This document shows positions 9,306 to 18,636 of a stretch of 64,000 nt of DNA, piece by piece. The notes beneath the pieces are model-generated. The model saw only the letters and a list, made by a program, of their open reading frames with translations. It made no database searches and was not told the DNA's origin. How positions within the stretch are numbered: position 1 is the first letter of the stretch; every line of letters begins with the position of its first letter. The position numbers were made by a program, and so were the translations under genes. This stretch comes from Pseudomonadota bacterium (GTDB lineage: Bacteria; Pseudomonadota; Gammaproteobacteria; Burkholderiales; Rhodocyclaceae): assembly GCA_018262235.1 (NCBI GenBank), contig JAGTRY010000004.1, positions 1 to 64,000 on the forward strand, in the 5' to 3' direction.

Positions 9306-11624
9306 TCACTGTGCCAGAGCGCGCTTCTCGCGTGCCGCCGCATGATCCCGCAAGACCTGCAGCAGCGCCTCAAGTTCATCCGCCAGCGTCAGCATGTACC
9401 GGGCGGCGTCCGGCCGACCTTCGCGTGCGCTCAGATCCGCCTGCGCAGCCGCTTGTGACAAGGGGCCGGCCTCCACACTGCCGGCCAGCGCCTTGAGGGA
9501 ATGCGAAATCTCGCTGGCTCCCGCCAGATCACCCTGTTCCACCAGCTTTCGGAGTTTCTCCGGCGTCTCGCGGTGGGTATCGAACAGGATACCCAGCAGC
9601 TTTTCGGCAAACGCCGCGCGACCCTTGTAGCGTTCGAGCAGCGCATCCCAGTCGATCAGGTTGCAGCCACCCGCCACGCCGGGCCTGCCCAGCGCTTCGG
9701 TGTCTGTCGCAAGCCCGTTCGGCAGGCATTTCCTGAGAACCTCGACGAGCACGGCTTCATTGATCGGTTTGGTCACATGCGCCAGCATGCCGGCCGCGAG
9801 GCAGCGCTCGCGTTCCTCACGCATGGCGTGGGCGGTCAGCCCCACCACCGGTAAACCGGGATAGCGCGCCGTCACCCGCCGCGCCAGCTCGTAACCATCC
9901 ATGACCGGCATCTGGATATCCGTCAGCACCACATCGAAAGCCTGTGGCCCCTGCTGCTGGAGAAGATCGAAAGCGATCTGCCCGTTCTCGGCAAACACCA
10001 CCTGTGCACCATGAAACTGCAGCACGTCTTCGAGCACCACGCGATTGAATTCGACATCCTCTGCAGCAAGCACCCGCAGGCCTTGCAAGCCCTGTTCCGC
10101 ACCTGCAGGAAGATGCCGGGACACCCGCTGTTCGGGCTTCGCTTCTGCCAGCGGCAGGTCCAGGGTAAACACGCTGCCCCGGCCTTCCACGCTCTCGACC
10201 CGGATTTCGCCCCCCATCTGCAGCGCCAGGCTCTGACTGATCGCAAGCCCCAGTCCGGAGCCGCCGAAACGCCGTGTCATCGAGCTGTCCGCCTGCTCGA
10301 AAGGCCGGAACAGGCGCGAGAGCGCTTCCGGCGCCATCCCGATGCCGGTATCGGCCACCCGGAAACGGATGCACGGTGCTGCAGAGCTCACGCTCAGGGA
10401 CACTTCGCCCCGCTCCGTGAACTTCACCGCATTCGACAACAGATTGAGCAGGATCTGCTCGATGCGCAGCTGGTCGCCCATCATCCAGCCCGGCAGATCG
10501 GGCGCCAGATCACAGTTCAGCAGCAAGCCCTTGGCCCGGGCCCGCTCCCGGACCAGCTCAAGGCTTTTGTAGACGCTTGAAACAAGTTCGAAGGGGTGCG
10601 GGTCGATCACCACCTTGCCCGCTTCGAGCTTGGAGAAATCCAGGATCTCGTTGATCACCCCGAGCAAATGTTCGCCCGCTTCCAGGATCTGCTGTGCCAG
10701 CACGCCCGTCTTGCGGCCAACGCTCTCGCGCATGATGCTGCGCGCCAGCCCCAGCACGGCATTGAGCGGCGTACGGATCTCGTGACTCATGTTGGCCACG
10801 AAAACGCTCTTGGCGCGGCTGGCCGACTCGGCAACATCCTTGGCTTCAGCCAGCTGGGCAGTGCGCTGCTCCACAGTTTTCTCGAGCTCCGCGCGGTGGC
10901 GCTGATCCGCCGCGTGGACGGCCTGCTCGGCCTCCTTGCCTTCAATGATTGCGGCGCGGAAACGATGCATCGCACTGATCATCCGCCCGAATTCATCGGT
11001 CCGCCCTTCCGGCGGCAGTGCCGCACCAACATTGCCTGCCGCCAGCTGGTCCAGCCCTTCGGTGATCTGGTTCAGTGGCCGGATCAGGGAGCGGAGCATC
11101 CACAAGGCCGCCGCCGCCGTGACCAGCGCCATCAGCAAAGCCCCCACGCCGATTTCCAGCATGTTGCGGTACACCTCGGCATCCAGCGTGCTGCGCGAGA
11201 ACGACAGCTCGATCCGGCCCACTGCGCGTTGCCGGCGGGGCGTCGAATAAACGATGTCACGCGCTACCGACAGCAGGACTTCGTCGCCGGGCGCCTGATC
11301 GCCCCGATCCACCAGCACCGCGCCGGCGTTGTCGGTAACCTTCACCCTGCGCACGTCCGTATGCGAAGCCAGCGCCTGCACTGCCGCCTGCACCGCCAGC
11401 TCGTTGTACTCGTACATCGGATGTGCCAGCGATTCGGCGAGCAGATCCGCCAGGCGCTCGGCACGCACTTTCAGCTCCTGTTCGTACACATGGGCGTTGC
11501 GTAGGACAAGGATGCTGCTGTAAAGGGCCACTGCCAGTGCAATGCCGCCCATGATGGCCACCATCATGCGCAGGCGGAAGTGATCATTCCACCGATTCCT
11601 GCAGCGCTTGAGAAATCCCTTCAC
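9306..11624 (-). CDS. Hybrid sensor histidine kinase (HAMP-HisKA-HATPase-REC-Hpt)
   Basis: About 772 residues. In order: a membrane segment (about 20-41), a periplasmic loop of about 130 residues, a second membrane segment (about 170-190), a HAMP linker, a short coiled coil, a HisKA domain with MSHEIRTPLNAVLG (His about 280), an HATPase with DTGIGM and GGSGLGLAIS, a receiver with LTDIQMPVMDG (Asp about 568) and an Hpt domain with SHSLKALAG (His about 708). This is a BarA/ArcB-type phosphorelay kinase without a response regulator gene beside it. The start is taken as GTG at 11624, six bases after GGAG; a GTG at 11660 would add 12 residues and has no ribosome site. The signal sensed is unknown; the convergent binding-protein pair is a candidate partner. 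Confidence 0.85.
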   Translation of the reverse strand: MKGFLKRCRNRWNDHFRLRMMVAIMGGIALAVALYSSILVLRNAHVYEQELKVRAERLADLLAESLAHPMYEYNELAVQAAVQALASHTDVRRVKVTDNAGAVLVDRGDQAPGDEVLLSVARDIVYSTPRRQRAVGRIELSFSRSTLDAEVYRNMLEIGVGALLMALVTAAAALWMLRSLIRPLNQITEGLDQLAAGNVGAALPPEGRTDEFGRMISAMHRFRAAIIEGKEAEQAVHAADQRHRAELEKTVEQRTAQLAEAKDVAESASRAKSVFVANMSHEIRTPLNAVLGLARSIMRESVGRKTGVLAQQILEAGEHLLGVINEILDFSKLEAGKVVIDPHPFELVSSVYKSLELVRERARAKGLLLNCDLAPDLPGWMMGDQLRIEQILLNLLSNAVKFTERGEVSLSVSSAAPCIRFRVADTGIGMAPEALSRLFRPFEQADSSMTRRFGGSGLGLAISQSLALQMGGEIRVESVEGRGSVFTLDLPLAEAKPEQRVSRHLPAGAEQGLQGLRVLAAEDVEFNRVVLEDVLQFHGAQVVFAENGQIAFDLLQQQGPQAFDVVLTDIQMPVMDGYELARRVTARYPGLPVVGLTAHAMREERERCLAAGMLAHVTKPINEAVLVEVLRKCLPNGLATDTEALGRPGVAGGCNLIDWDALLERYKGRAAFAEKLLGILFDTHRETPEKLRKLVEQGDLAGASEISHSLKALAGSVEAGPLSQAAAQADLSAREGRPDAARYMLTLADELEALLQVLRDHAAAREKRALAQ

Positions 11625-11842
11625 ATCGACTCCAGAAAGATCATCCGGCTTTCCAGCCACCGGCTTAAGCCAGGACAGATTCTAGCCCCCGGGCAGCACC
11701 GCTTGCCACGAGCATACCCGCTTTCGTGTGTCCTTCAGGCGCTTCGTCGCCCTACAACTTTTGTTGCACTGTGCGCTAGGTTTATCCTTTGCTTCATACT
11801 GTGCTTTCTGGTTACACCTCCCTCCCCGCTTTTCCCCCTCAC

Positions 11843-13069
11843 ATGCAGAAGATTTCCTACCCCCTGCTGGCCTTGTTGCTGGCTTTCCTGAATGCCATCG
11901 GTCCGTTTTCGATCGATGCCTACCTGCCCGCCTTTCCGGCCATGCAGAGTGCCCTCGCGACCGACGCGGTCGCCATGCAGCAATCGCTGACCGCCTACAT
12001 GATTCCTTTTTCGATCATGATGCTGTGGCACGGCGCAATTTCCGATGCGCTGGGACGCAAGCGCGTAATCGTGACCGGCCTGGCCGTCTACGTGCTGGCC
12101 TCTGTTCTGTGCGCGCTGGCGCCGACCGTCCACGTCCTGCTCCTGGGCCGCATCCTGCAGGGCCTCTCCGCCGGTAGCGGCGTGATCGTCGGCCGTGCCG
12201 TGGTACGCGATGTCCTCGAAGGTCCGGCCGCGCAGCGCATGATGTCGCACGTTGCCATGGTCTTCGCGGTGGCCCCGGCAGTCGCACCGATCATGGGTGG
12301 CGCGATGAGCGAATGGTTCGGCTGGCGCGCGATCTTCGCCTTTCTGGCCTTGCTGGCCTCGGCGCAGATCTTCATGGCCTGGCGCTTCCTGCCCGAGACC
12401 CTGCCCAGGGAGAAACGCCAGCCTCTGCGCGCGAGCGCCATGCTGGCCGGCTATCTGGCCGTGCTGGGCAGTGGTCGTTTCGTGCTGATAGCCTTGTCGA
12501 TGAGTTTCGTCTTCCTTGGCTTCTTCCTCTACGTGATGTCTGCACCGGTCTTCCTGATGCAGCACCTCAAGCTCGGCCCGACCGAGTTCGGCTGGCTTTT
12601 CGTGCCCCTGGTCTGCGGCATGATCAGCGGCTCGCTGACGGCGGTACGCCTGTCACACCACCTTCAACCGAATGCGATCATCCGTCTGGCTTTCGTCATC
12701 TCGGCCGTGGCGGCACTGTGGAATCTGGCCGCCAACTGGTTCCTGCCCGAAACCATTGCGACACGCATCCCGCAACTGGCTTTGCAGACCTTTGCGATGA
12801 ATCTGGTCTTCCCCAGCCTGACCCTGATGGCACTGGATATGTTCCCCGACCGGCGCGGCATGGCCGCAAGCTGTCAGGGCTTCATCCATACCCTGATCAT
12901 GGCCGTGGTCGCCGGCGTGGTCGCCCCCTTGCTGTGGGATTCGACACGCCAGATGGCCGCCGGCATGGCGATCATGTGGGCACTTTCAGTCGGTTTCTTT
13001 GTCTGGAGCCGCAAGCTGACCAAACCGCTGAAGGGTGATTTCGAGCGTACCGGCGTCAGGCCGGATTGA
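11843..13069 (+). CDS. Bcr/CflA-family multidrug efflux transporter (MFS)
   Basis: A 408-residue, 12-helix major facilitator. Helix 1 carries GPFSIDAYLPAFPAM, typical of the Bcr/CflA drug:proton antiporters, and the helix 2-3 loop has GAISDALGRKRV (MFS motif A). The start ATG at 11843 matches family N-termini; the frame opens from a TTG at 11789, but the added residues look like nothing. No ribosome site is obvious. The promoter must lie in the 218 bases separating it from the divergent histidine kinase. Confidence 0.8.
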   Translation: MQKISYPLLALLLAFLNAIGPFSIDAYLPAFPAMQSALATDAVAMQQSLTAYMIPFSIMMLWHGAISDALGRKRVIVTGLAVYVLASVLCALAPTVHVLLLGRILQGLSAGSGVIVGRAVVRDVLEGPAAQRMMSHVAMVFAVAPAVAPIMGGAMSEWFGWRAIFAFLALLASAQIFMAWRFLPETLPREKRQPLRASAMLAGYLAVLGSGRFVLIALSMSFVFLGFFLYVMSAPVFLMQHLKLGPTEFGWLFVPLVCGMISGSLTAVRLSHHLQPNAIIRLAFVISAVAALWNLAANWFLPETIATRIPQLALQTFAMNLVFPSLTLMALDMFPDRRGMAASCQGFIHTLIMAVVAGVVAPLLWDSTRQMAAGMAIMWALSVGFFVWSRKLTKPLKGDFERTGVRPD

Positions 13070-13116
13070 ATGCAGGCCCCGCCTGACGGGGTCTGAATTG
13101 CACAAGGAGTTTGCTG

Positions 13117-14088
13117 ATGGAATATCGTCGTCTCGGCCGTTCCGGCCTCAAAGTCAGTGCCCTGTCGCTGGGCTCCTGGGTCACCTACGCCAACCAGGTG
13201 GACGTGGCCAATGCTCGCGAAATCATGGCCGCCGCCCGCGACCACGGGGTGAATTTCTTCGACAACGCCGAAACCTATGCGGCCGGCGAATCCGAGCGGA
13301 TCATGGGTGAAGCCCTGCGCCAGCTCGGCTGGGCACGCGAACACTATGTCGTCTCCAGCAAATTCTTCTGGGGCCTGACCGACGACCCCAATGTGCACCA
13401 CACCCTGAACCGCAAATACCTGCTCTCGGCCGTCGACCATTCCCTCAAGCGTTTCGGGCTGGATTACCTCGATCTGATCTACTGCCATCGCCCGGACCCG
13501 AACACGCCCATCGAGGAAACCGTATGGGCCATGCACGACCTCATCAACCGCGGCAAGGCGATGTACTGGGGCACCTCGGAATGGAGCGCCGACGAGATCC
13601 GCGCCGCCTGGGAAATCGCCGAACGCCACCATCTGCACAAACCGGTAATGGAACAGCCGCAATACAACCTGTTCATCCGCAAACGCGTCGAGCAGGAATA
13701 CAAGCGCCTCTACGAAGACCTCGGCCTGGGCCTGACCACCTGGAGCCCGCTCGGCGCCGGCGTACTCACCGGCAAGTACGTGAATGGCATTCCGGCCGGT
13801 TCACGCGGCACGCTCAAGGGCTACGAATGGCTGCATGAGCGCCTGCTCGCCCCGGCGCGCACCGAGGCCGTGAAAAAGCTGATGGTGATTGCCGAAGAAC
13901 TCGGCTGCACGCCCAGCCAGCTGGCGATTGCCTGGTGCGTGAAGAACCCGCGGGTATCGAGCGTGATCACCGGCGCCTCGCGCCCCGAGCAGGTCAAGGA
14001 AAACATGCTGGCGCTGGATATCGTTGCACGACTGCACGACGATATCTGCGCACGCCTGGATGCGGCCTGTGAGGGAGTGGTCAACTAG
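13117..14088 (+). CDS. Aldo/keto reductase, KCAB/YghZ type
   Basis: A 323-residue NADPH-dependent oxidoreductase starting [19 protein letters not shown]. It has the family's catalytic Asp-Tyr pair in [14 protein letters not shown], and the C-terminal cofactor-binding region [12 protein letters not shown]. Overall similarity is to the potassium-channel beta-subunit subgroup, which includes E. coli YghZ and reduces small aldehydes such as methylglyoxal. The start is well placed, seven bases after AAGGAG. It lies 47 bases after the efflux gene and may share its transcript. Confidence 0.85.
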   Translation: MEYRRLGRSGLKVSALSLGSWVTYANQVDVANAREIMAAARDHGVNFFDNAETYAAGESERIMGEALRQLGWAREHYVVSSKFFWGLTDDPNVHHTLNRKYLLSAVDHSLKRFGLDYLDLIYCHRPDPNTPIEETVWAMHDLINRGKAMYWGTSEWSADEIRAAWEIAERHHLHKPVMEQPQYNLFIRKRVEQEYKRLYEDLGLGLTTWSPLGAGVLTGKYVNGIPAGSRGTLKGYEWLHERLLAPARTEAVKKLMVIAEELGCTPSQLAIAWCVKNPRVSSVITGASRPEQVKENMLALDIVARLHDDICARLDAACEGVVN

Positions 14089-14210
14089 AAGTTGTCATCT
14101 GGCAGGTGTAATACCCCTTTGCCGGATCGGCTCCGGCTGCGACAACAGGCAGCGGCGGCCGACTCCGGCGCTACAATCCAAGCATCCACTTCATTTCCAC
14201 GATGATGTCC

Positions 14211-14801
14211 ATGAAAAAACTTGTTCTCGCTTCAAACAATACCGGCAAGCTGCGTGAGTTCCAGGCCTTGCTCGCCCCGCTGGGTTGGGAAGTCGTGCCA
14301 CAAGTGGAGCTGGGCGTGCCGGAGGCCGATGAGCCGCATTGCACCTTCGTCGAAAATGCCCTGACCAAGGCCCGCCATGCTTCTGCACACACCGGCTTGC
14401 CGGCACTGGCGGACGACTCGGGCGTCTGCGTGAATGCCCTGCAAGGTGCGCCCGGCGTGTATTCGGCACGCTTTGCCGGCGAGCCGAAGTCCGACGAACG
14501 CAACAACGCCCTGCTGATCGAGAAACTCGCAGGCGAAACGGATCGGCGCGCGCATTACGTGTGCGTGCTGGCTTTCGTCCGCAATGCCGAAGACCCGCAG
14601 CCCATCATCGCCGAAGGGGAATGGCACGGCACGATCATCGACACGCCACGCGGTGCGGGCGGATTCGGCTATGACCCCCACTTCTACCTGCCGGACATGG
14701 AACAGACCGCCGCCGAGCTGGCCGGTCCCCTGAAGAACACCCTGAGCCATCGCGGCGCGGCCTGCCGCCAATTGCTCGCCCGTCTGCAACTGGAAACCTG
14801 A
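14211..14801 (+). CDS. rdgB: XTP/dITP diphosphatase (RdgB/HAM1)
   Basis: A 196-residue nucleotide-pool cleaning enzyme that hydrolyses non-canonical purine triphosphates such as dITP and XTP. It has the N-terminal LASNNTGKLREFQ motif, the acidic catalytic LADDSGVCVNAL motif and the C-terminal GFGYDPHFYLP and SHRGAA motifs. ATG codons at 14202 and 14205 are possible starts; 14211 (MKKLVLAS) matches the family best. A TACAAT hexamer at 14172-14177 could be the -10 element. It is followed after 10 bases by the DUF1631-like gene. Confidence 0.92.
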   Translation: MKKLVLASNNTGKLREFQALLAPLGWEVVPQVELGVPEADEPHCTFVENALTKARHASAHTGLPALADDSGVCVNALQGAPGVYSARFAGEPKSDERNNALLIEKLAGETDRRAHYVCVLAFVRNAEDPQPIIAEGEWHGTIIDTPRGAGGFGYDPHFYLPDMEQTAAELAGPLKNTLSHRGAACRQLLARLQLET

Positions 14802-14811
14802 AAGCGCCGCC

Positions 14812-16866
14812 ATGGATACTGGTCAATCTGCCCTGCTGGGCCGCTGCCGTGAGGAATTCATCGCAGCCCTGGCCGCCGCGGTTGCAGAAGTCGGCATTCG
14901 CAGCCCTGCACTGATCGAAACCTTGCGCCGCCATGCGGGCAAAACCTTCGACGATCTGGCCGGTCTGCACACGCCCGAGGAGTACCAGAAACTGCGCGGC
15001 GTCACGGCCTCGCGGATCAGCCTCGTCCATCCCGAAGACATGGACCTGACCGTCGAGCTGATCAACCTGAGCCACAATCTGGCCGATGGCTGCGAACGCG
15101 AGCTGCCGCGTCTGCACCTCTTGTTCATGAGCCTGCTCGAACAGGACAATTCGGTGCTGGATCAACTGCCGGTGGGGCCGGACGCCGTGTGCCAGGCCTT
15201 GCGCGCGATGTGTGACGAAGGCGAGCTGACCGGTCAGGCGCGTCTGGAATTTCCCAAGCAGGTCGAATTCCCCCTGTGTCTCGTGCTGCGCACGCTCTAT
15301 GCCCAGCTGACAGAACTGTTGCAGGCCGCAGGCGTCGCACCGAAATCCTTGTTGCGCCCGGAAAGCGAGTCGACGCGCTCGGCTTACGCCTCACCGCTCG
15401 GCGCATCGGGCGGCCGCACCGGCATGGGCTATGCCGAATCGGGACAGGAATCCTTGTCCGAGTCGCGCACGCTCGATGGCCCGCTCGGGCGTTTGCAAGG
15501 CACCTTGCTTCGCCGCCGGGGCGGTGGCGGAGGCACGGGTAATGGAGGCGGTGGCTATGGTGGCAGTGGAGCACAGATCGATCCGAGCCTGCTCGCCGCA
15601 ATCCTCGAACGCGTCCTCATCTGGTTGAACGAGCGCCAGCAGGCCGCAGCGGCCGAGCCCTACGGCGCGGCGGGTCCGGCCTCGAACTTTGCCGAGCTCA
15701 ACGCCCTGCTGCCGGCGGACAACAATGCCGCGCTGGATGCGATCAGCCTGAGCTTCGACGTGCTGCAAGCCGATCCCGAATTGTGTGCGGCGATCAAGCC
15801 GAGTCTCGAACGCTTGCGCCTGCCCTTGTCAAAGCTCGCCCTCCTTGATACCAACGTACTGAGCGACCCGCTGCACCCGGCCCGCTTGCTGGTAGATGAA
15901 GTGCTGCGTCTGGGCATGAGCCTGCCGCCCGACACCCCTCCGGGACACCCGGTATGCCAGGCAGTTGAAACGGCCGCGCATCGGGTCCAGCGCGATTTCG
16001 AACGTGACCTCGAAGTCTTCGCCAGTGCCGGTGCCCAGCTCGCCGCCCTCAATACCTCACGGCGTGAAGACCTGGCCCGGCGTTGCGCGGCGCGTCTGGC
16101 CCTGGCCGAAAGCGAAATGCGCCGGGAACACTCGCGCAGCCGTGCCGCCCGCGCCATCCGGGCCTTGTGCGCCGGCGATGTACCCACGCCGATCCGGGTC
16201 TTCCTCGAACAGCTGTGGGTGCGTGTGCTCGCCGCCATTCATCAGCATGCCGGTGAAAAATGCCAGCCCTGGTTCCGCGCCCTGGCCACCGCCAATCAAC
16301 TGGTGGAAAGCGTGCAGCCCAAGGCGGACGCCACCGCGCGTCAACAACTGGTCACCAGCCTGCCGGGCCTGCTCGCTCAGCTGCGCGCCGGGCTGGATGC
16401 CATTGGCACACCGGAGAAGCTGCGCGAACGGGCCTTCCAGAGCTTTGTTGATTGCCATACCGCGGTCATCCAGGGACGGGCACCCGCCAGTACCCGCCTG
16501 GACCGGCTCGAAGTCGCCACGGCACCGCGCATCGAACCCATCCCGGATGCGCCGGGGCTACACGTCGTACGCCTGCCCCCCGAAGGTGACGATGGACGCG
16601 CCGTGTCAGACTGGATCCCCGCACTGGAACCGGGCAGCTGGCTGCAACTGAGTCTGCCCGACGAAACCGCCCCGCGCCGCCTGTGCGTCGCCTGGTACGG
16701 TGGCGCACCGCGCATGCTGCTCGCGGGCGAACCGGACAGCGATTTCATGATCATCTTTCCGCAGCGCTGGCTGCAGTTGCGCGCAGCAGACAATGCAGCT
16801 TCTCCGTTGCAGACCGAAGGCGTATTCGAACGTGCCGCCGAAGCGGCGATTGCCCGCTGTTATTGA
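14812..16866 (+). CDS. DUF1631-like protein of unknown function
   Basis: A 684-residue cytoplasmic protein, mostly helical, without signal peptide or membrane segments. The N-terminal half has an ELINLSHNLADGCERE block, then a glycine-rich linker at about residues 235-255, a helical middle and a compact C-terminal domain ending in PQRWLQLRAADN. The layout and C-terminal domain resemble the DUF1631 family of betaproteobacteria, whose role is unknown; this assignment is from memory of the family and is tentative. It starts 10 bases after rdgB and is followed by a DUF2782 gene. Confidence 0.55.
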   Translation: MDTGQSALLGRCREEFIAALAAAVAEVGIRSPALIETLRRHAGKTFDDLAGLHTPEEYQKLRGVTASRISLVHPEDMDLTVELINLSHNLADGCERELPRLHLLFMSLLEQDNSVLDQLPVGPDAVCQALRAMCDEGELTGQARLEFPKQVEFPLCLVLRTLYAQLTELLQAAGVAPKSLLRPESESTRSAYASPLGASGGRTGMGYAESGQESLSESRTLDGPLGRLQGTLLRRRGGGGGTGNGGGGYGGSGAQIDPSLLAAILERVLIWLNERQQAAAAEPYGAAGPASNFAELNALLPADNNAALDAISLSFDVLQADPELCAAIKPSLERLRLPLSKLALLDTNVLSDPLHPARLLVDEVLRLGMSLPPDTPPGHPVCQAVETAAHRVQRDFERDLEVFASAGAQLAALNTSRREDLARRCAARLALAESEMRREHSRSRAARAIRALCAGDVPTPIRVFLEQLWVRVLAAIHQHAGEKCQPWFRALATANQLVESVQPKADATARQQLVTSLPGLLAQLRAGLDAIGTPEKLRERAFQSFVDCHTAVIQGRAPASTRLDRLEVATAPRIEPIPDAPGLHVVRLPPEGDDGRAVSDWIPALEPGSWLQLSLPDETAPRRLCVAWYGGAPRMLLAGEPDSDFMIIFPQRWLQLRAADNAASPLQTEGVFERAAEAAIARCY

Positions 16867-16894
16867 AGCATCCATCCCGCCAAGGGAGTACACC

Positions 16895-17236
16895 ATGAAA
16901 AACAAGACCTATCCGTATCGTCTGGCCGGTCTGGCCGCCGCACTGAGTCTGGTCACCGGACTCGCCCACGCCCAGCAGAAGCTCGAACCCCTGCCGGAAC
17001 CACCCCCACCGCCGCCGGGTGTGCAGGCCGATGAACCGGAAGTCACGATCCGCAATCGTGGTGGCGACCGCTACGAGGAATACCGTATCCACGGTCAGCT
17101 CTACATGATCAAGATCACCCCGCGCATCGGCAAACCCTATTATCTGGTTGCCCGTGATCGCGACGGGAAATTCGAAAAGCATACCGATCTCGACAAGGGA
17201 TTCGTCATCCCGCAGTGGGTTCTGTTCGAGTGGTAA
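16895..17236 (+). CDS. DUF2782 family exported protein
   Basis: A 113-residue exported protein with a signal peptide ending at LAHA, a proline-rich stretch (PLPEPPPPPPG) and a compact C-terminal domain with EYRIHGQLYMIKITP and the ending PQWVLFEW. These are hallmarks of the DUF2782 family, a small periplasmic protein found in many beta- and gammaproteobacteria, often beside polA or homoserine kinase genes. Function unknown. The start follows AAGGGA by 8 bases. Confidence 0.8.
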   Translation: MKNKTYPYRLAGLAAALSLVTGLAHAQQKLEPLPEPPPPPPGVQADEPEVTIRNRGGDRYEEYRIHGQLYMIKITPRIGKPYYLVARDRDGKFEKHTDLDKGFVIPQWVLFEW

Positions 17237-17304
17237 GTGCCGCCGCGTGAGAATGGCCACCAGACTGGCGGCTTTTTCATCAAGCGCCCACCCCTTCAAT
17301 TGGC

Positions 17305-17376
17305 GTCATCCCGGCGAAAGCCGGGACCCAGCAATCGTCCCCAAAGGCGCTGGATTCCGGCTTTCGCCGGAATGAC
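17305..17376. repeat. Dispersed palindromic (REP-like) repeat
   Basis: An imperfect inverted repeat of about 72 bases. It starts GTCATCCCGGCGAAAGCC and ends as its approximate reverse complement, GGCTTTCGCCGGAATGAC, with a short centre. This is the common intergenic GTCATTCCCGCGAAAGCGGGAAT type of proteobacterial repeat. It sits between the DUF2782 gene and hemF. A degenerate relative lies at 51279-51352. Confidence 0.75.
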
Positions 17377-17480
17377 GGCAACGGGCCAAGCCCCCTGACC
17401 GCGCGGGTTACGGCTGCGCCTAACACGCCCTACATCAGCTGTAACCATAATTTGAATTCCCCCAACCCCGGAGCCCCTCC

Positions 17481-18551
17481 TTGAACATCGATACACGCCC
17501 CGTCCGTGACTATCTGCTGAAGCTGCAGCAGCACATCGTCAGCGCCCTGGAAACCTTCGACGGCACAGCCTTTATGGAGGATCGCTGGCAGCGACCCGAG
17601 GGTGGCGAAGGCATCACGCGGGTCATCGAAGGCGGGCGTTTCTTTGAACGCGGCGGAGTGAATTTCTCCCATGTGTTTGGCGACAAGCTGCCGCCTTCCG
17701 CTTCTGCCGGTCGCCCCGAACTGGCTGGACGCGGCTTCGAGGCGATGGGCGTGTCACTGGTACTGCATCCGCGCAATCCGTACTGTCCGACGGTGCACAT
17801 GAATGTGCGCTGTTTCGTGGCCAACGCCCCCGCAGAGGCCAACGCAGGGGCAGCCTTCTCCGCACTCAACGATACGCAAGCGCAGGCACGGTCGGGCGAT
17901 TTTCCGGGAGCGAGCCAAGGCGGCATCGAGGAGGCGACGAGACAGGCCTTGAGCGGCCGGCGAGGCGCCCCCGCAGAGGCCAACACAGGCGCAGCCCCGG
18001 AAAATCGCCCGACATGGTGGTTCGGCGGCGGCATGGATCTCACGCCCTACTACGGCTTTGAAGAAGACGTGCGCCACTTCCATGCCACATGCAAGCAGGC
18101 GGTGGAGCCCTTTGGCGCAGACCTGCATCCGCGTTTCAAAGCCTGGTGTGACCGGTATTTCTTCCTCAAGCATCGCAACGAGGCGCGCGGCGTGGGCGGG
18201 CTGTTTTTCGACGATTTCAACGAACTGGATTTCGCGCAGAGTTTTGCGCTGATCCGCAGCGTGGGCGACGCTTTCCTTCCGGCCTATCTGCCTGTCATAG
18301 AGCGGCGCCGGGATTGCGTATACGGCGAACGCGAGCGTGACTTCCAGGCCTATCGACGCGGCCGCTATGTGGAGTTCAATCTGGTCTTCGACCGCGGCAC
18401 GCTCTTCGGCCTGCAGTCAGGCGGGCGCACCGAATCGATCCTGATGTCGATGCCACCCGAAGTGAAATGGCGCTACGCCTGGCAGCCGGAAGCCGGCAGT
18501 GCCGAGGCCCGGCTCTATGAAGATTTCCTGCCAGTGCGGGAATGGGTCTGA
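17481..18551 (+). CDS. hemF: Aerobic coproporphyrinogen III oxidase with an in-frame insertion
   Basis: A 356-residue protein that converts coproporphyrinogen III to protoporphyrinogen IX with O2 in heme synthesis. Family blocks are all present: [43 protein letters not shown] and [12 protein letters not shown]. Usual length is about 300. The excess is a 55-residue insertion between HMNVRCFVA and [13 protein letters not shown], rich in Ala, Gly and Glu and containing the repeated phrase [10 protein letters not shown] / [10 protein letters not shown]. The frame stays open, so the enzyme is probably made with an added surface loop. The start is TTG at 17481 with GGAG seven bases upstream; no ATG is in frame before codon 32. 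Confidence 0.88.
   Translation: MNIDTRPVRDYLLKLQQHIVSALETFDGTAFMEDRWQRPEGGEGITRVIEGGRFFERGGVNFSHVFGDKLPPSASAGRPELAGRGFEAMGVSLVLHPRNPYCPTVHMNVRCFVANAPAEANAGAAFSALNDTQAQARSGDFPGASQGGIEEATRQALSGRRGAPAEANTGAAPENRPTWWFGGGMDLTPYYGFEEDVRHFHATCKQAVEPFGADLHPRFKAWCDRYFFLKHRNEARGVGGLFFDDFNELDFAQSFALIRSVGDAFLPAYLPVIERRRDCVYGERERDFQAYRRGRYVEFNLVFDRGTLFGLQSGGRTESILMSMPPEVKWRYAWQPEAGSAEARLYEDFLPVREWV
17825..18013. repeat. Insertion inside hemF: 31-bp direct repeat plus 18-bp inverted repeat
   Basis: Two 31-bp copies at 17825-17855 and 17966-17996, 29 of 31 identical and 141 bases (47 codons) apart, both reading CGCCCCCGCAGAGGCCAAC at the start. Between and after them a perfect 18-bp inverted repeat lies at 17891-17908 (GTCGGGCGATTTTCCGGG) and 17996-18013. 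The right arm is at the junction with conserved HemF sequence. The whole keeps the hemF reading frame. Confidence 0.85.
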
Positions 18552-18636
18552 ATGCCATTCGTTTGAGTCGGCTTCTTTCATCACCCGGGCATACTGGTAG
18601 CGTTAGAATGGCGCAGAACCTTTTCACGGGAAACGC

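Noticed and set aside
15510-15580. Glycine-codon-rich stretch in the DUF1631-like gene considered as a recent repeat insertion
   Set aside because: It is a short flexible linker with no repeat borders and stays in frame with both halves of the protein.
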